Part shown: piece after piece, positions 1 through 6,949 of the stretch
Numbering within the stretch: the stretch's first letter is position 1
Layout: every line of letters begins with the position of its first letter
NCBI GenBank assembly: GCA_020024855.1
Contig: JAHHTB010000065.1
Span: 1-9,884, forward strand
DNA: 9,884 nucleotides
Origin: Fusobacterium sp.
Lineage (GTDB): Bacteria > Fusobacteriota > Fusobacteriia > Fusobacteriales > Fusobacteriaceae
Reading direction: 5' to 3'
Translations under genes and position numbers: made by a program
The notes under the pieces: model-generated
Database searches by the model: none
What the model saw: the letters and a program-made list of their open reading frames with translations, nothing else
What the model was told of the DNA's origin: nothing

Positions 1-143
1 TGCCAAAAAGAAAAAACTTCTTTTCAGCATTTTTAATTATTGGACTATTAAAAAATTGTACACCCATTATTTTTTAATAGAATAAGGTATTATTTTTTCA
101 ATTACGAGATTAAATATCAAGGAAATAATGCCCTCCATTATTA
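1..143. other. Left edge: intergenic or end of an unidentified gene
   Basis: No gene can be supported. On the minus strand an open frame runs from ATG at 67 off the left edge (MGVQFFNSPIIKN...), and a second ATG at 30 gives MLKRSFFFLA, a signal-peptide-like start; neither has a ribosome site. On the plus strand a hydrophobic tail (FFSAFLIIGLLKNCTPIIF) enters from the left and stops at 75-77. Which of these is real depends on sequence outside the window. Confidence 0.3.
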
Positions 144-161
144 TATACTAAGTGTATAAAG
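144..161 (+). promoter_or_regulatory. Promoter-like/operator repeat upstream of LysR gene
   Basis: The block TATACT-N5-TATAAAG lies about 60 bases before the LysR start. It contains a perfect dyad, TATAC-N5-GTATA (144-158), of the size LysR-type proteins often bind (T-N11-A type), and two possible -10 hexamers (TATACT, TATAAA). The same block with the same spacing recurs before the dehydratase gene at 1220-1237. No good -35 box sits at the proper distance, which fits an activated or autoregulated promoter. Seen in sequence: the repeat and dyad. Inferred: binding by the LysR protein encoded just downstream. Confidence 0.45.
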
Positions 162-170
162 AGTAAAAAA

Positions 171-194
171 GGTTATAGGTTACCTTTATTAACC
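171..194. promoter_or_regulatory. Nested dyad in LysR leader, possible operator
   Basis: GGTTA (171-175) is matched by TAACC (190-194), and inside them AGGT-T-ACCT (177-185) is a second perfect dyad. The element ends 27 bases before the LysR start codon, so it could be an autoregulatory site or a weak leader hairpin. Function is inferred from position only. Confidence 0.3.
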
Positions 195-221
195 TAAATA
201 TATTATACAAGGAGACTATCT

Positions 222-1151
222 ATGACTTTTCAGCAAATTAAATATATTATTGAAATTGCTAAATGCTCTTCTATTAGCAGAGCTTCAAAAAATCTTTATG
301 TAGCACAACCATATTTAAGCAAAAGTTTAAAAGAATTAGAAGAAGAAATAGGAATAATAATATTTAAAAGAACTAGTAAAGGTGTTTTTTTAACTTCTGA
401 AGGTAAAGAATTCTTAAGTTATGTAAAGCCTCTTTTAGAGCAACAAAATAAAATATTGAATATCTATAGTAATAAAAAAGAAAAAAGGCCTTTTTACATG
501 GAAATATCTACTCAAAGATATCCGTTTGTTATCAAAGCTCTAGTAGAAGTCTTAGATATTAATAATATAAGTGAAGATTATAATATTCATATAAAAGAAA
601 AAGGAATGTATGATGTTATAGAAGATATTTATCAGAAAAAAAGTTCTATGGGAATTATTTTTATATCATCTTCTACTGAAAAGTTTATAAAAAAATATTT
701 GTTCAATAAAGGTTTGAAATTTATAGAAATTTCAAAAATTACTCCTTGTATATTTTTTAATAAGTCTCACCCTATGGCTTTAAAAGAAAAAATAAATATA
801 AAAGAAATGGATGCATATCCTTTTGCTTCTTTTGAGGAAACATCTTCTTTTTCTATGGAGTTTGCAGAGGAATATTTTTTTTATGATTTAAATTTAATAA
901 AAAAAAGAATATTTGTATCTGATAGGGCAACTATGATGAATATTTTAACTAATACTAATGCTTTTTCTATAGGAACAGGAATATTGCCTAAAGGATATGC
1001 AGGTTTAAATTTAATAAGCAAAAAAATAAATGAATATCAGTATGATTTATGTTTAGGAGCAGTAGTAGACAAAGAAGTAACTTTATCAAAAGAACAGAAG
1101 AAATTTATTTATAGAATAAAATCAATAATTGAAGATAATAAAGTAATATAG
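222..1151 (+). CDS. LysR-type transcriptional regulator
   Basis: A 309-residue cytoplasmic DNA-binding regulator of normal family length (about 300). The N-terminal winged helix-turn-helix spans residues 2-60 and has the classic pattern: FQQIKYIIEIAK, SISRASKNLYVAQPYLSKSLKELEEEIG as the recognition region, then FKRTSKGVFLTSEG as the wing. The rest (about 90-300) is the two-lobed effector-binding domain, here divergent and lysine-rich, so the inducer cannot be guessed. The ATG at 222 is chosen because AAGGAG (209-214) sits 7 bases upstream and the HTH starts right after it. LysR proteins usually control the adjacent gene; the next gene downstream, 115 bases away on the same strand, is an acid-sugar dehydratase, so that gene and the aminotransferase remnant after it are the likely targets. 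A shared sequence block before both LysR and dehydratase genes supports this. Family assignment is firm; target and inducer are inference. Confidence 0.93.
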   Translation: MTFQQIKYIIEIAKCSSISRASKNLYVAQPYLSKSLKELEEEIGIIIFKRTSKGVFLTSEGKEFLSYVKPLLEQQNKILNIYSNKKEKRPFYMEISTQRYPFVIKALVEVLDINNISEDYNIHIKEKGMYDVIEDIYQKKSSMGIIFISSSTEKFIKKYLFNKGLKFIEISKITPCIFFNKSHPMALKEKINIKEMDAYPFASFEETSSFSMEFAEEYFFYDLNLIKKRIFVSDRATMMNILTNTNAFSIGTGILPKGYAGLNLISKKINEYQYDLCLGAVVDKEVTLSKEQKKFIYRIKSIIEDNKVI

Positions 1152-1180
1152 GGAAGCTATAACTAAAAGATATACCTCAT

Positions 1181-1216
1181 CATATTTTTTTAGTATTTTA
1201 TAAAATAAAAAATATG
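1181..1216. repeat. AT-rich inverted repeat between LysR and dehydratase genes
   Basis: CATATTTTTT (1181-1190) is exactly repeated in inverse as AAAAAATATG (1207-1216). Inside it lies a second perfect palindrome, TATTTTATAAAATA (1194-1207). The element sits directly upstream of the putative dehydratase promoter, where a LysR activator would bind. It has no G+C-rich stem, so it is a poor terminator candidate; an operator or intrinsically bent A/T tract is more likely. Chance is a real possibility in such AT-rich DNA. Confidence 0.35.
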
Positions 1217-1219
1217 AAA

Positions 1220-1237
1220 TATACTGTTAATATAAAG
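1220..1237 (+). promoter_or_regulatory. Putative dehydratase promoter/operator, copy of the 144-161 block
   Basis: TATACT-N5-TATAAAG repeats the block found before the LysR gene, with identical spacing and a following GTAAAA. TATACT (1220-1225) is a good -10 hexamer, but the -35 region at the right distance (around 1196-1202) is only A/T, as expected for a promoter needing an activator. The start codon lies 29 bases after the block. Confidence 0.45.
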
Positions 1238-1266
1238 GTAAAATTAACATGTAAGGAGGATGGTAT

Positions 1267-2442
1267 ATGAAAATAACTAAAGTTGATATAATACTTTTAG
1301 GTACAGATGTTAGACCTGACTGGAGACCTATTGTTTGTCGTATTTACACTGATGAAGGAATATATGGAGATGGAGAAGCTGCAATGGCATATGACATGGG
1401 AGCTCCTGGAGCATTTGGTGCTTTACAAGATTTTTCAAGAATGATTATAGGTATGGATCCTTTAGATAATGAAGTTATCTGGGACAAATTATATCGTTCT
1501 TCATTCTGGGGACAAAATGGTGGTCCTGTAACGTTTTCTGCTATTTCTGCTATTGATATAGCATTATGGGACATAAAAGGAAAATATTTTAATGTTCCAG
1601 TGTATAAACTTCTTGGTGGAAAGAAAAGAGATAATTTAAGATGTTATGCTAGCCAGCTTCAATTTGGATGGGGAGAAGTAAGAATTCCTGCAAGAAAACC
1701 AGAAGATTATGCTGCTAATGCATTAAAAGCTGTAAAAGAAGGATATGATGCAGTAAAATTTGATTTTTTCCTTTATGATGAAGAAAATGGATTTTTCACA
1801 GATAATGATAGACTTGGAATTTTAGGGAAAAAGAGTTTAAAAATAGTTGAAAAAAGATTAAAAGCAGTAAGAGAAGCTGTTGGACCTGATGTTGATATTA
1901 TCATAGAAAATCATTCTTATACAGATGCTCAATCAGCTATTCAAATTGCAAAATTAGCTGAAAAATATGATATATTCTGCTTTGAAGAACCAACTACTCC
2001 ATATCCAAAAATTACTAAATATGTATCAGATAAAATAAATATGCCTTTAGCAAGTGGTGAAAGAATTTATTCAAGATGGCAATATGCAGAATATTTTGAA
2101 TTAAATGCAATACAAATGATACAACCAGATTTTGGAAATTGTGGTGGAATAACAGAAGGAAAGAAAATATGCGATATGGCCTATGCTTATGATGTAGGTG
2201 TACAAGCTCATATTTGTGCTAGTCCTTTATCTACTGCTGCAGCACTTCATTTAGAATGTGTAATTCCTAATTTTGTAATTCATGAACATCATGCAGTTTG
2301 TTTGACACCTTATAATAAAAAATATTGTAAATATGATTATCAACCAGTTAATGGAAAATATAAAGTTCCAGAATTACCTGGAATAGGAAATGAACTTTCT
2401 GATTGGGCTTTAGAAAATTGTATTAAGGTAACAATAGAGTAA
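1267..2442 (+). CDS. Enolase-superfamily (mandelate racemase/muconate lactonizing type) acid-sugar dehydratase, galactonate dehydratase-like
   Basis: A 391-residue cytoplasmic Mg2+-dependent enzyme of normal family length. The N-terminal capping domain (about 1-125) contains the conserved GDGEA (34-38) and SAIDIALWDIKGK (94-106). The C-terminal TIM barrel carries the active site: KFD (163-165), metal ligands E214 (in ENH), E240 (in FEEP) and E265 (in SGER), catalytic-type H216 and H315 (in AHICASP), and QPDFGNCGG (286-294). The pair of histidines after the second strand (E-N-H) and at AHICASP is the galactonate dehydratase arrangement, where the enzyme removes water from a sugar acid to give a 2-keto-3-deoxy acid. 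The first ligand is Glu where Asp is usual. AAGGAGG (1253-1259) sits 7 bases before the ATG. It is followed after 14 bases by the aminotransferase remnant, so they were one operon, probably LysR-controlled. Exact substrate (galactonate, mannonate, gluconate or other) is not determined; some relatives in this subgroup have low or no known activity. Confidence 0.9.
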   Translation: MKITKVDIILLGTDVRPDWRPIVCRIYTDEGIYGDGEAAMAYDMGAPGAFGALQDFSRMIIGMDPLDNEVIWDKLYRSSFWGQNGGPVTFSAISAIDIALWDIKGKYFNVPVYKLLGGKKRDNLRCYASQLQFGWGEVRIPARKPEDYAANALKAVKEGYDAVKFDFFLYDEENGFFTDNDRLGILGKKSLKIVEKRLKAVREAVGPDVDIIIENHSYTDAQSAIQIAKLAEKYDIFCFEEPTTPYPKITKYVSDKINMPLASGERIYSRWQYAEYFELNAIQMIQPDFGNCGGITEGKKICDMAYAYDVGVQAHICASPLSTAAALHLECVIPNFVIHEHHAVCLTPYNKKYCKYDYQPVNGKYKVPELPGIGNELSDWALENCIKVTIE

Positions 2443-2456
2443 AAGGAGAAAGAAAT

Positions 2457-3728
2457 ATGGAAGACCTCAGAGATTCTTTAAAATATTTAAGTCCTGTTTT
2501 GACTAAACACACAGATTTAATAATAAAAAAAGGAAAAGGTCTTTATATTTATGATATTAATGATATAAAGTATATAGATTTAGTTCAAGGAATAGCCACT
2601 AATCCTTTAGGTCATTGTTATCCTGTAATTGTAAAAGCGATAAAAAAACAAGTTGATATATTAATTGGTGACTCATTTAACTATTTGAACTTTCCTTCGA
2701 CTCTTAAATTGTTAAATATTCTTCAAGAATTTCTCCTTGGAAATTTGAATACTATTTTATTTTCAAATAGTGGAGGAGAAGCAAACGAAGGTGCTATAAA
2801 ACTTGCAAAATTCTATACAAAACGTCAAGGAATAATTTCTTTTTTAGGTGCATATCATGTGGAGCTTTAAGTGCAACAACAGTAAGTTCTTCAGGAAGAA
2901 GCAGTAGTGGTTCTTTAATGAGTGATTTTTAATACTTAAATCAATGTCCAGTAGGATATGGTAAAAGAGAAATATCAAATTATGTTTTAAATGAAATGGA
3001 AAAGTTATTTAAATACATAATATCACCAAAAAATGTGGCTGGGCTAATAATAGAGCCTATATTAGGAGATAGCGGATATTATTTCCAGAAGAATATTTTA
3101 TAAAAAAGTTAAGAGAGATCTCTAAAAAATATGGAATTCTACTTATTTTTGACGAGGTTCAATCTGGCTATGGAAAAACAGGAAAAATGTTTGCTTTTGA
3201 ACATTTTGGGATATCTCCTGATATCTTAACAATAGGAAAGTCAATGGCTTTTGGTCTTCCAATGTCAGCTCTTATTAGTACAAAGGAAATAATGAAAAAT
3301 TGGACTGCAGGTAAGCATGGGGGAAGTACTTTTACAGGAAACCCTGTATGCTCTGCAACAGCTTATGAACTTTTGTTTCAATATAAAAAACAAAATTTAA
3401 TTGAAAAAAGCTCTCAAAAAGGAAGATATTTTAAAAGTCAACTATTAATCCTTTTAAAAAATATAATATTTTAAAACAAATAAGAGGCTTAGGATTAATG
3501 TTAGGTTTAGAATTTGATTCCTATAAAGAATTTTCTTCAACTGAAGTTTATGAAAAGATAAAAAAAATACTGTTAAAAAATAAAATATTAGTAGCAACTT
3601 ATGGTTTAGAAAATAACGTTTTAAGATTTATTCCTCCTTTAAATATAACTAAAAAACAAATAGATGAAATTATAAAAATTTTGAATAAATCTATTTTAGA
3701 ATTTTATGAACAAGTAAATACTATATAG
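2457..3728 (+). pseudogene. Class III PLP-dependent aminotransferase, broken by three frameshifts and a stop
   Basis: Pieces of one class III (omega/4-aminobutyrate/ornithine-type) aminotransferase can be read through three frames. Piece 1 (2457-2858) has the N-terminal region, SNSGGEANEGAIKLAK and ends at GAYH. At 2858 about 10 bases are missing: families read GAYHGRT-x-GAL here, while the DNA jumps from GAYH to CGALSATT in another frame. Piece 2 (2858-3084) contains an in-frame TAA at 2930-2932 and then GLIIEPILGDSGYY. Around 3082-3084 one T is missing from a T run. Piece 3 (3085-3446) holds DEVQSGYGKTGK and the PLP lysine in TIGKSMAFG (codon 3238-3240). Near 3446 one base is missing, and piece 4 (3447-3728) gives RGLGLMLGLEF and the C-terminus. 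Restored, it would be about 427 residues, full family length. AAGGAG (2443-2448) sits 8 bases before the ATG. Catalytic residues survive, so the decay looks recent. Four separate lesions beside intact neighbours argue against simple sequencing error, though the two single-base ones could be. Confidence 0.92.
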
Positions 3729-3740
3729 CAAACTTCTCTT

Positions 3741-3769
3741 TTGATTTTTCTTAGATTATATATTATAAT
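3741..3769 (+). promoter_or_regulatory. Sigma-70-type promoter for the GntR regulator gene
   Basis: TTGATT (3741-3746), 17-base spacer, perfect TATAAT (3764-3769). Transcription should start near 3776, giving a leader of about 35 bases. The -10 lies inside a short AT dyad (ATTAT-N5-ATAAT), which may or may not matter. The promoter separates the regulator from the decayed aminotransferase upstream. Confidence 0.7.
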
Positions 3770-3800
3770 AAATAATATAATTTATTAATAAGAAAAAATT

Positions 3801-3805
3801 GGAGG
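3801..3805 (+). promoter_or_regulatory. Ribosome binding site that sets a GTG start for the GntR gene
   Basis: GGAGG lies 4 bases before GTG at 3810. The first ATG, at 3840, has no comparable site, so GTG is preferred although the spacing is slightly short. Confidence 0.55.
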
Positions 3806-3809
3806 AAAA

Positions 3810-4493
3810 GTGAAAGAAATAATTAAGAAAAGAGAAAAAATGAAATTATTACCTTTGCAAATCATTGAAGAAATAAAAAATATTATTTTAATGAATAATT
3901 TGCTTCCTGGTGATACTCTTCCAACAGAAAATGAATTGACAGAATATCTAAATGTAAGTAAATCAAGTGTAAGAGAAGCTATAAAAATATTAGAAGCTGT
4001 AGGAATAGTAGAAATTAAAAGAGGATGTGGTACTATTTTATCTGAAAGTAGTAGCAAAGGTTTTATGAATGTGTTATTTTACCAACTTTTAATGAAAGAA
4101 ATAAATAAGGATGAATTTGCTGATTTTAGAAAAATGTTAGAAATTGCTTATACAGAAATGGCTATATATAATATTACAGATTTAGAAATTAAGGAAATTG
4201 AAGAAAATTTAAAAGATTTTAAAAAGAAAGTTTATAATAAAACAATATCAGCAGATGATGATATTGAATTTCATACTTTAATTTTAAAAGCTACACATAA
4301 TAGCATTGTAATAAGTCTTGGAGAAGCTATTTTACTGCTTTTTAAAGAAGGAATAGAAAAAGCTCTTGAAAAAAATCCTCTTCATGCTTTAAATGATCAT
4401 GAAATAATATTAGAAGGAATAAAAGAGAAAAATATGGAGAAAATAAAAAAATGCATAAAAGAAAGTGTAGAAATGTGGAGTATAACATTATAA
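3810..4493 (+). CDS. GntR-family transcriptional regulator, FadR/FCD subfamily
   Basis: A 227-residue cytoplasmic regulator. The GntR winged helix-turn-helix covers about residues 13-78: PLQIIEEIKN, PGDTLPTENELTEYLNVSKSSVREAIKILEAVGIVEIKRGCGT, the typical hallmark. The all-helical FCD ligand domain follows (about 100-220). Its usual metal/ligand residues can be placed at D151, H155 (in DIEFH) and H197 (in NDHE); the middle histidine of the family is not obvious. Such proteins bind as dimers to short palindromes and usually repress, being released by small organic acids. The gene has its own promoter, and a pair of palindromes overlaps the start region of the next promoter (4591-4613), so control of the reductoisomerase-like/gamma-lyase-like operon just downstream is the simplest reading. 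If translation started at ATG 3840, the protein would be 217 residues with the full HTH. Family sure; target and effector inferred. Confidence 0.92.
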   Translation: MKEIIKKREKMKLLPLQIIEEIKNIILMNNLLPGDTLPTENELTEYLNVSKSSVREAIKILEAVGIVEIKRGCGTILSESSSKGFMNVLFYQLLMKEINKDEFADFRKMLEIAYTEMAIYNITDLEIKEIEENLKDFKKKVYNKTISADDDIEFHTLILKATHNSIVISLGEAILLLFKEGIEKALEKNPLHALNDHEIILEGIKEKNMEKIKKCIKESVEMWSITL

Positions 4494-4549
4494 AAAGCAT
4501 CAAAATAAAACATATAGCATAAAAAAGTTTAAATAAAAGCGAAAAAATC

Positions 4550-4578
4550 TTGACGTTTCTTGAAAAATATGGTATATA
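4550..4578 (+). promoter_or_regulatory. Strong promoter of the reductoisomerase-like/gamma-lyase-like operon
   Basis: TTGACG (4550-4555), 17-base spacer, TATATA (4573-4578). Transcription should begin near 4585, leaving a leader of about 90 bases before the ATG at 4677. This is, with 3741-3769, one of the two best promoters in the window, and the palindromes at 4591-4613 begin just past the expected start point, an arrangement typical of repression. Confidence 0.72.
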
Positions 4579-4590
4579 TTAATTAATTTA

Positions 4591-4613
4591 AGACATCTGA
4601 TGTCTGATATCAG
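4591..4613. promoter_or_regulatory. Double palindrome, probable GntR-family operator
   Basis: AGACATC-T-GATGTCT (4591-4605) is a perfect 7+1+7 palindrome. It overlaps CTGATATCAG (4604-4613), a perfect 10-bp palindrome; both share the element CTGAT, repeated 7 bases apart. A further outer match pairs ACATC (4593-4597) with GATGT (4624-4628). Short, partly G/C-containing palindromes at +6 to +30 are typical sites for FadR-subfamily repressors, and such a regulator is encoded immediately upstream. Binding is inferred. An RNA hairpin role in the leader is the alternative. Confidence 0.6.
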
Positions 4614-4676
4614 TTTTTGAGATGATGTTAGTATATAGAAGTTAAGAAAATATTATTATAATTTCAAGGAGGAAAA

Positions 4677-5666
4677 ATGGGTAAAATTTATTATGACAAT
4701 GATGGGAATATTGATTTTGTAAAGGATAAAGTTATTGCTATTATAGGTTATGGAAATCAGGGACGTTCTCAAGCTCTTAATATGAGAGATTCTGGTGTCA
4801 AAGAAATAATTATCGGAAGTAGAAGAGATGAATCTTGGGATACAGCTAATGAAGATGGATTTAAAACATATTCAATTGCCGATGCTTCTGCTAAAGCAGA
4901 TATTTTATTTATTCTTTTACCAGATGAGGTAGCTCCGGAAGTTTATGAAAAAGATATAGCTCCTTATGTAAAGCCTGGATCAACTCTTAATTTTTCTTCA
5001 GGATATAATATTACTTATGGATATATAAAACCAGACAAATTACTTAATATAATAATGGTTGCACCACGTATGATAGGAAAAGGTGTACGTGAAATTTATG
5101 AAATGGGAATAGGTTTTCCTACATTTGTAGTTGTTAATCAAGATGCTACAGGAGATGCTAAAGAAATTGCAGTAGGATTAGCAAAAGCTTTAGGATCTAC
5201 TAAAGCTGGAGCAATAGAAGTAACTTTTAATGATGAAACATACCTAGATTTAATGTCTGAACAAGCTGTATGGCCTCTTATTATGACAGTAATAGATCAA
5301 GCCTTTAAATTATATATTGAAAAAGGACATCCAGTTGAAGCTGCTTTGACAGAATTATATCTATCAAAAGAACCTATGATAATGATGGAAAAAATGGCAG
5401 ATATGGGATTATTTAAACAATTGCCTTTACATTCAAGAACAAGCCAATATGGTCAAATTTCTAGATTTAAACAAGTAGATTCTTCATATATAAGACAATT
5501 TTTAGAAGAACAATATAATAAAATAGAGAATGGAGAATTTGCTAAAGAGTGGGAAGCTGAAATGAAAAATGATCTTAAACATTTTGAAGAATTAAAGAAA
5601 GAAGCTTTTGAAAGCGAAATAAGTGTTGCAGAAGCAAAAGTTAAAAAAAATTTAAGTGGAAAATAG
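4677..5666 (+). CDS. Ketol-acid reductoisomerase-like NAD(P)-dependent oxidoreductase with altered active site
   Basis: 329 residues, the length of short-form ketol-acid reductoisomerase (IlvC). The N-terminal Rossmann domain shows IIGYGNQGRSQALNMRDSG (22-40) followed by GSRR (47-50), where basic residues suggest NADPH. The helical C-terminal knot domain has TFNDETYLDLMSEQAVW, matching the IlvC signature, with metal ligands D191 and E195 kept, and E226 kept in LTELYLS. Compared from memory with true IlvC, three key residues differ: the AHG histidine is Ser (S108), the catalytic lysine of APK-x-PGH is Arg (R131 in VAPRMIGK), and the fourth metal Glu is Ser (S230). It also ends in a charged Lys/Glu-rich tail. 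It probably does not make valine/isoleucine precursors but reduces or isomerises another 2-keto acid. AAGGAGG (4666-4672) precedes the ATG by 4 bases. It is first in an operon with the PLP enzyme 40 bases downstream. Pipelines would label it ilvC. Fold confident, reaction unknown. Confidence 0.85.
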   Translation: MGKIYYDNDGNIDFVKDKVIAIIGYGNQGRSQALNMRDSGVKEIIIGSRRDESWDTANEDGFKTYSIADASAKADILFILLPDEVAPEVYEKDIAPYVKPGSTLNFSSGYNITYGYIKPDKLLNIIMVAPRMIGKGVREIYEMGIGFPTFVVVNQDATGDAKEIAVGLAKALGSTKAGAIEVTFNDETYLDLMSEQAVWPLIMTVIDQAFKLYIEKGHPVEAALTELYLSKEPMIMMEKMADMGLFKQLPLHSRTSQYGQISRFKQVDSSYIRQFLEEQYNKIENGEFAKEWEAEMKNDLKHFEELKKEAFESEISVAEAKVKKNLSGK

Positions 5667-5694
5667 TAAGTATATAAACAATTGTAATAGTAAG

Positions 5695-5701
5695 AAGGAG
5701 G
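5695..5701 (+). promoter_or_regulatory. Ribosome binding site fixing the start of the PLP enzyme
   Basis: AAGGAGG lies 5 bases before ATG 5707. An in-frame ATG at 5656 would add 17 residues (rich in Asn/Lys), overlap the preceding gene, and lacks such a site, so it is rejected. Confidence 0.8.
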
Positions 5702-5706
5702 AAAAA

Positions 5707-6927
5707 ATGAGTAAAATAAATTTTGATGAAGTTGAGTTTACAACAAAAGTTGTTCATGCAGGACAAAGCTTTGATCCTGAAACTGGTGCTCTTTCAACTC
5801 CTATTTATCAAACTTCAACTTTTTGTTTTGATACAGTTGAAGAAGGTACTGGTAAATTTAATAAATCTATATCTGGATATACATATACAAGAGGTGGAAA
5901 TCCAACAACAAGAGCTTTGGAAGAAAAAATGGCTATAATTGAAGGCGGAGAAGATTGTATTGCTACAGCTTCTGGAATGGGAGCTGTAGGAGCGGTAATG
6001 GTTGCTTTTTTAAAGACAGGAGATCATGTTATATGTGGAGATACTCTTTATGGTGGAACTTCTGTAGTAATGAGAACAAATCTTGCTCAATTTGGAATTG
6101 ATGTAACATTTGTAGATACTTCAGACTTAGAAGTTGTAAAAAAAGCTTTTACTCCTAAAACAAAAATGTTGTATTTTGAAACTCCAACTAATCCATTAAT
6201 GAAAGTGACAAATATAAAAGCAATTTCTAAAATTGCTAAAGAAAAAGGTGTACGTGTTGTTGTAGATAGTACATTTGCTCCACCTCCAATTCAATTTGCA
6301 TTAAAATTAGGAGCAGATATAGTTCTTCATAGTGTCACTAAATATCTAAATGGTCATGGAGATGTTTTAGGTGGAGTAGTTATAGGTAAAAAAGAGGACA
6401 TTGCTTTAATAAAAGGTTCAGGAGTTACTAAAATATGTGGAAATCCTCCTAGCCCATTTAACTCATATTTAATTTTAAGAGGATTAAAAACTCTTGTGTT
6501 AAGAGTAAAAAAACACTGCGAAAATGCATTAGCTTTAGCAGAATTTTTAGAAAAAGAACCATTAATAAAAGCAGTTTATTATCCAGGTTTAAAATCTAGT
6601 GCTTATTATGAATTAGCTAAAGAGCAAATGAATGGAATGTTTACTGGAATATTCTCTTTCGAATTAAAAGATGACATAAATGGAATGTCTAGTTATGAGG
6701 CAGGAAAAAAATTAGTTAATAATCTAAAAATAGCTTCAATAGCTGTAAGTCTTGGAGATCCAGATACTTTAATTCAACATCCAGCAAGTATGACACATTC
6801 AAATGTTCCAAAAGAAGTGAGAGAAGCGGCTGGTATAACAGATGGACTTATTAGAATTTCTGTTGGAATAGAAGATATAGAAGATTTAATAAAAGATTTT
6901 AAGCAAGCTTTAGATTCTTTAAAATAA
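5707..6927 (+). CDS. Cystathionine/methionine gamma-lyase family PLP enzyme (transsulfuration family)
   Basis: 406 residues from ATG 5707, the usual family length (about 390-400). Motifs in order: STPIYQTSTF (30-39), the phosphate-binding YTYTRGGNPT (58-67), TASGMGA (87-93), LYGGT (114-118), FETPTNP (157-163), DSTF (187-190), the PLP lysine K212 in HSVTKYLNGHGD, ILRGLKTL (256-263), SLGDPDTLIQHPASMTHS (348-365) and the carboxylate-binding R383 in LIRISVG. The fold and PLP site are complete, so it should be active in beta- or gamma-elimination/replacement on an amino acid such as homocysteine, methionine, cystathionine or an O-acyl/phospho-homoserine. Against true methionine gamma-lyase, the specificity Cys of LYGCT is Gly (G117) and DNTF is DSTF, so methionine is not the safe guess. 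If it does gamma-eliminate, it yields a 2-keto acid (2-oxobutanoate from methionine), ammonia and a leaving group. It shares an operon with the reductoisomerase-like gene. Confidence 0.88.
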   Translation: MSKINFDEVEFTTKVVHAGQSFDPETGALSTPIYQTSTFCFDTVEEGTGKFNKSISGYTYTRGGNPTTRALEEKMAIIEGGEDCIATASGMGAVGAVMVAFLKTGDHVICGDTLYGGTSVVMRTNLAQFGIDVTFVDTSDLEVVKKAFTPKTKMLYFETPTNPLMKVTNIKAISKIAKEKGVRVVVDSTFAPPPIQFALKLGADIVLHSVTKYLNGHGDVLGGVVIGKKEDIALIKGSGVTKICGNPPSPFNSYLILRGLKTLVLRVKKHCENALALAEFLEKEPLIKAVYYPGLKSSAYYELAKEQMNGMFTGIFSFELKDDINGMSSYEAGKKLVNNLKIASIAVSLGDPDTLIQHPASMTHSNVPKEVREAAGITDGLIRISVGIEDIEDLIKDFKQALDSLK

Positions 6928-6949
6928 AAGTAAAATTTAATGAGGTTTA

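Noticed and set aside
1344..1574. 76-codon minus-strand frame
   Set aside because: It lies wholly inside the dehydratase gene, has no ribosome site and resembles no protein; it is the antisense shadow of a conserved coding region.
3785..4057. 90-codon minus-strand frame
   Set aside because: It is antisense to the GntR HTH region and shows no coding features.
5656..5706. Upstream in-frame ATG extending the PLP enzyme by 17 residues
   Set aside because: It overlaps the previous gene and lacks a ribosome site, while ATG 5707 has an ideal AAGGAGG and matches family N-termini.
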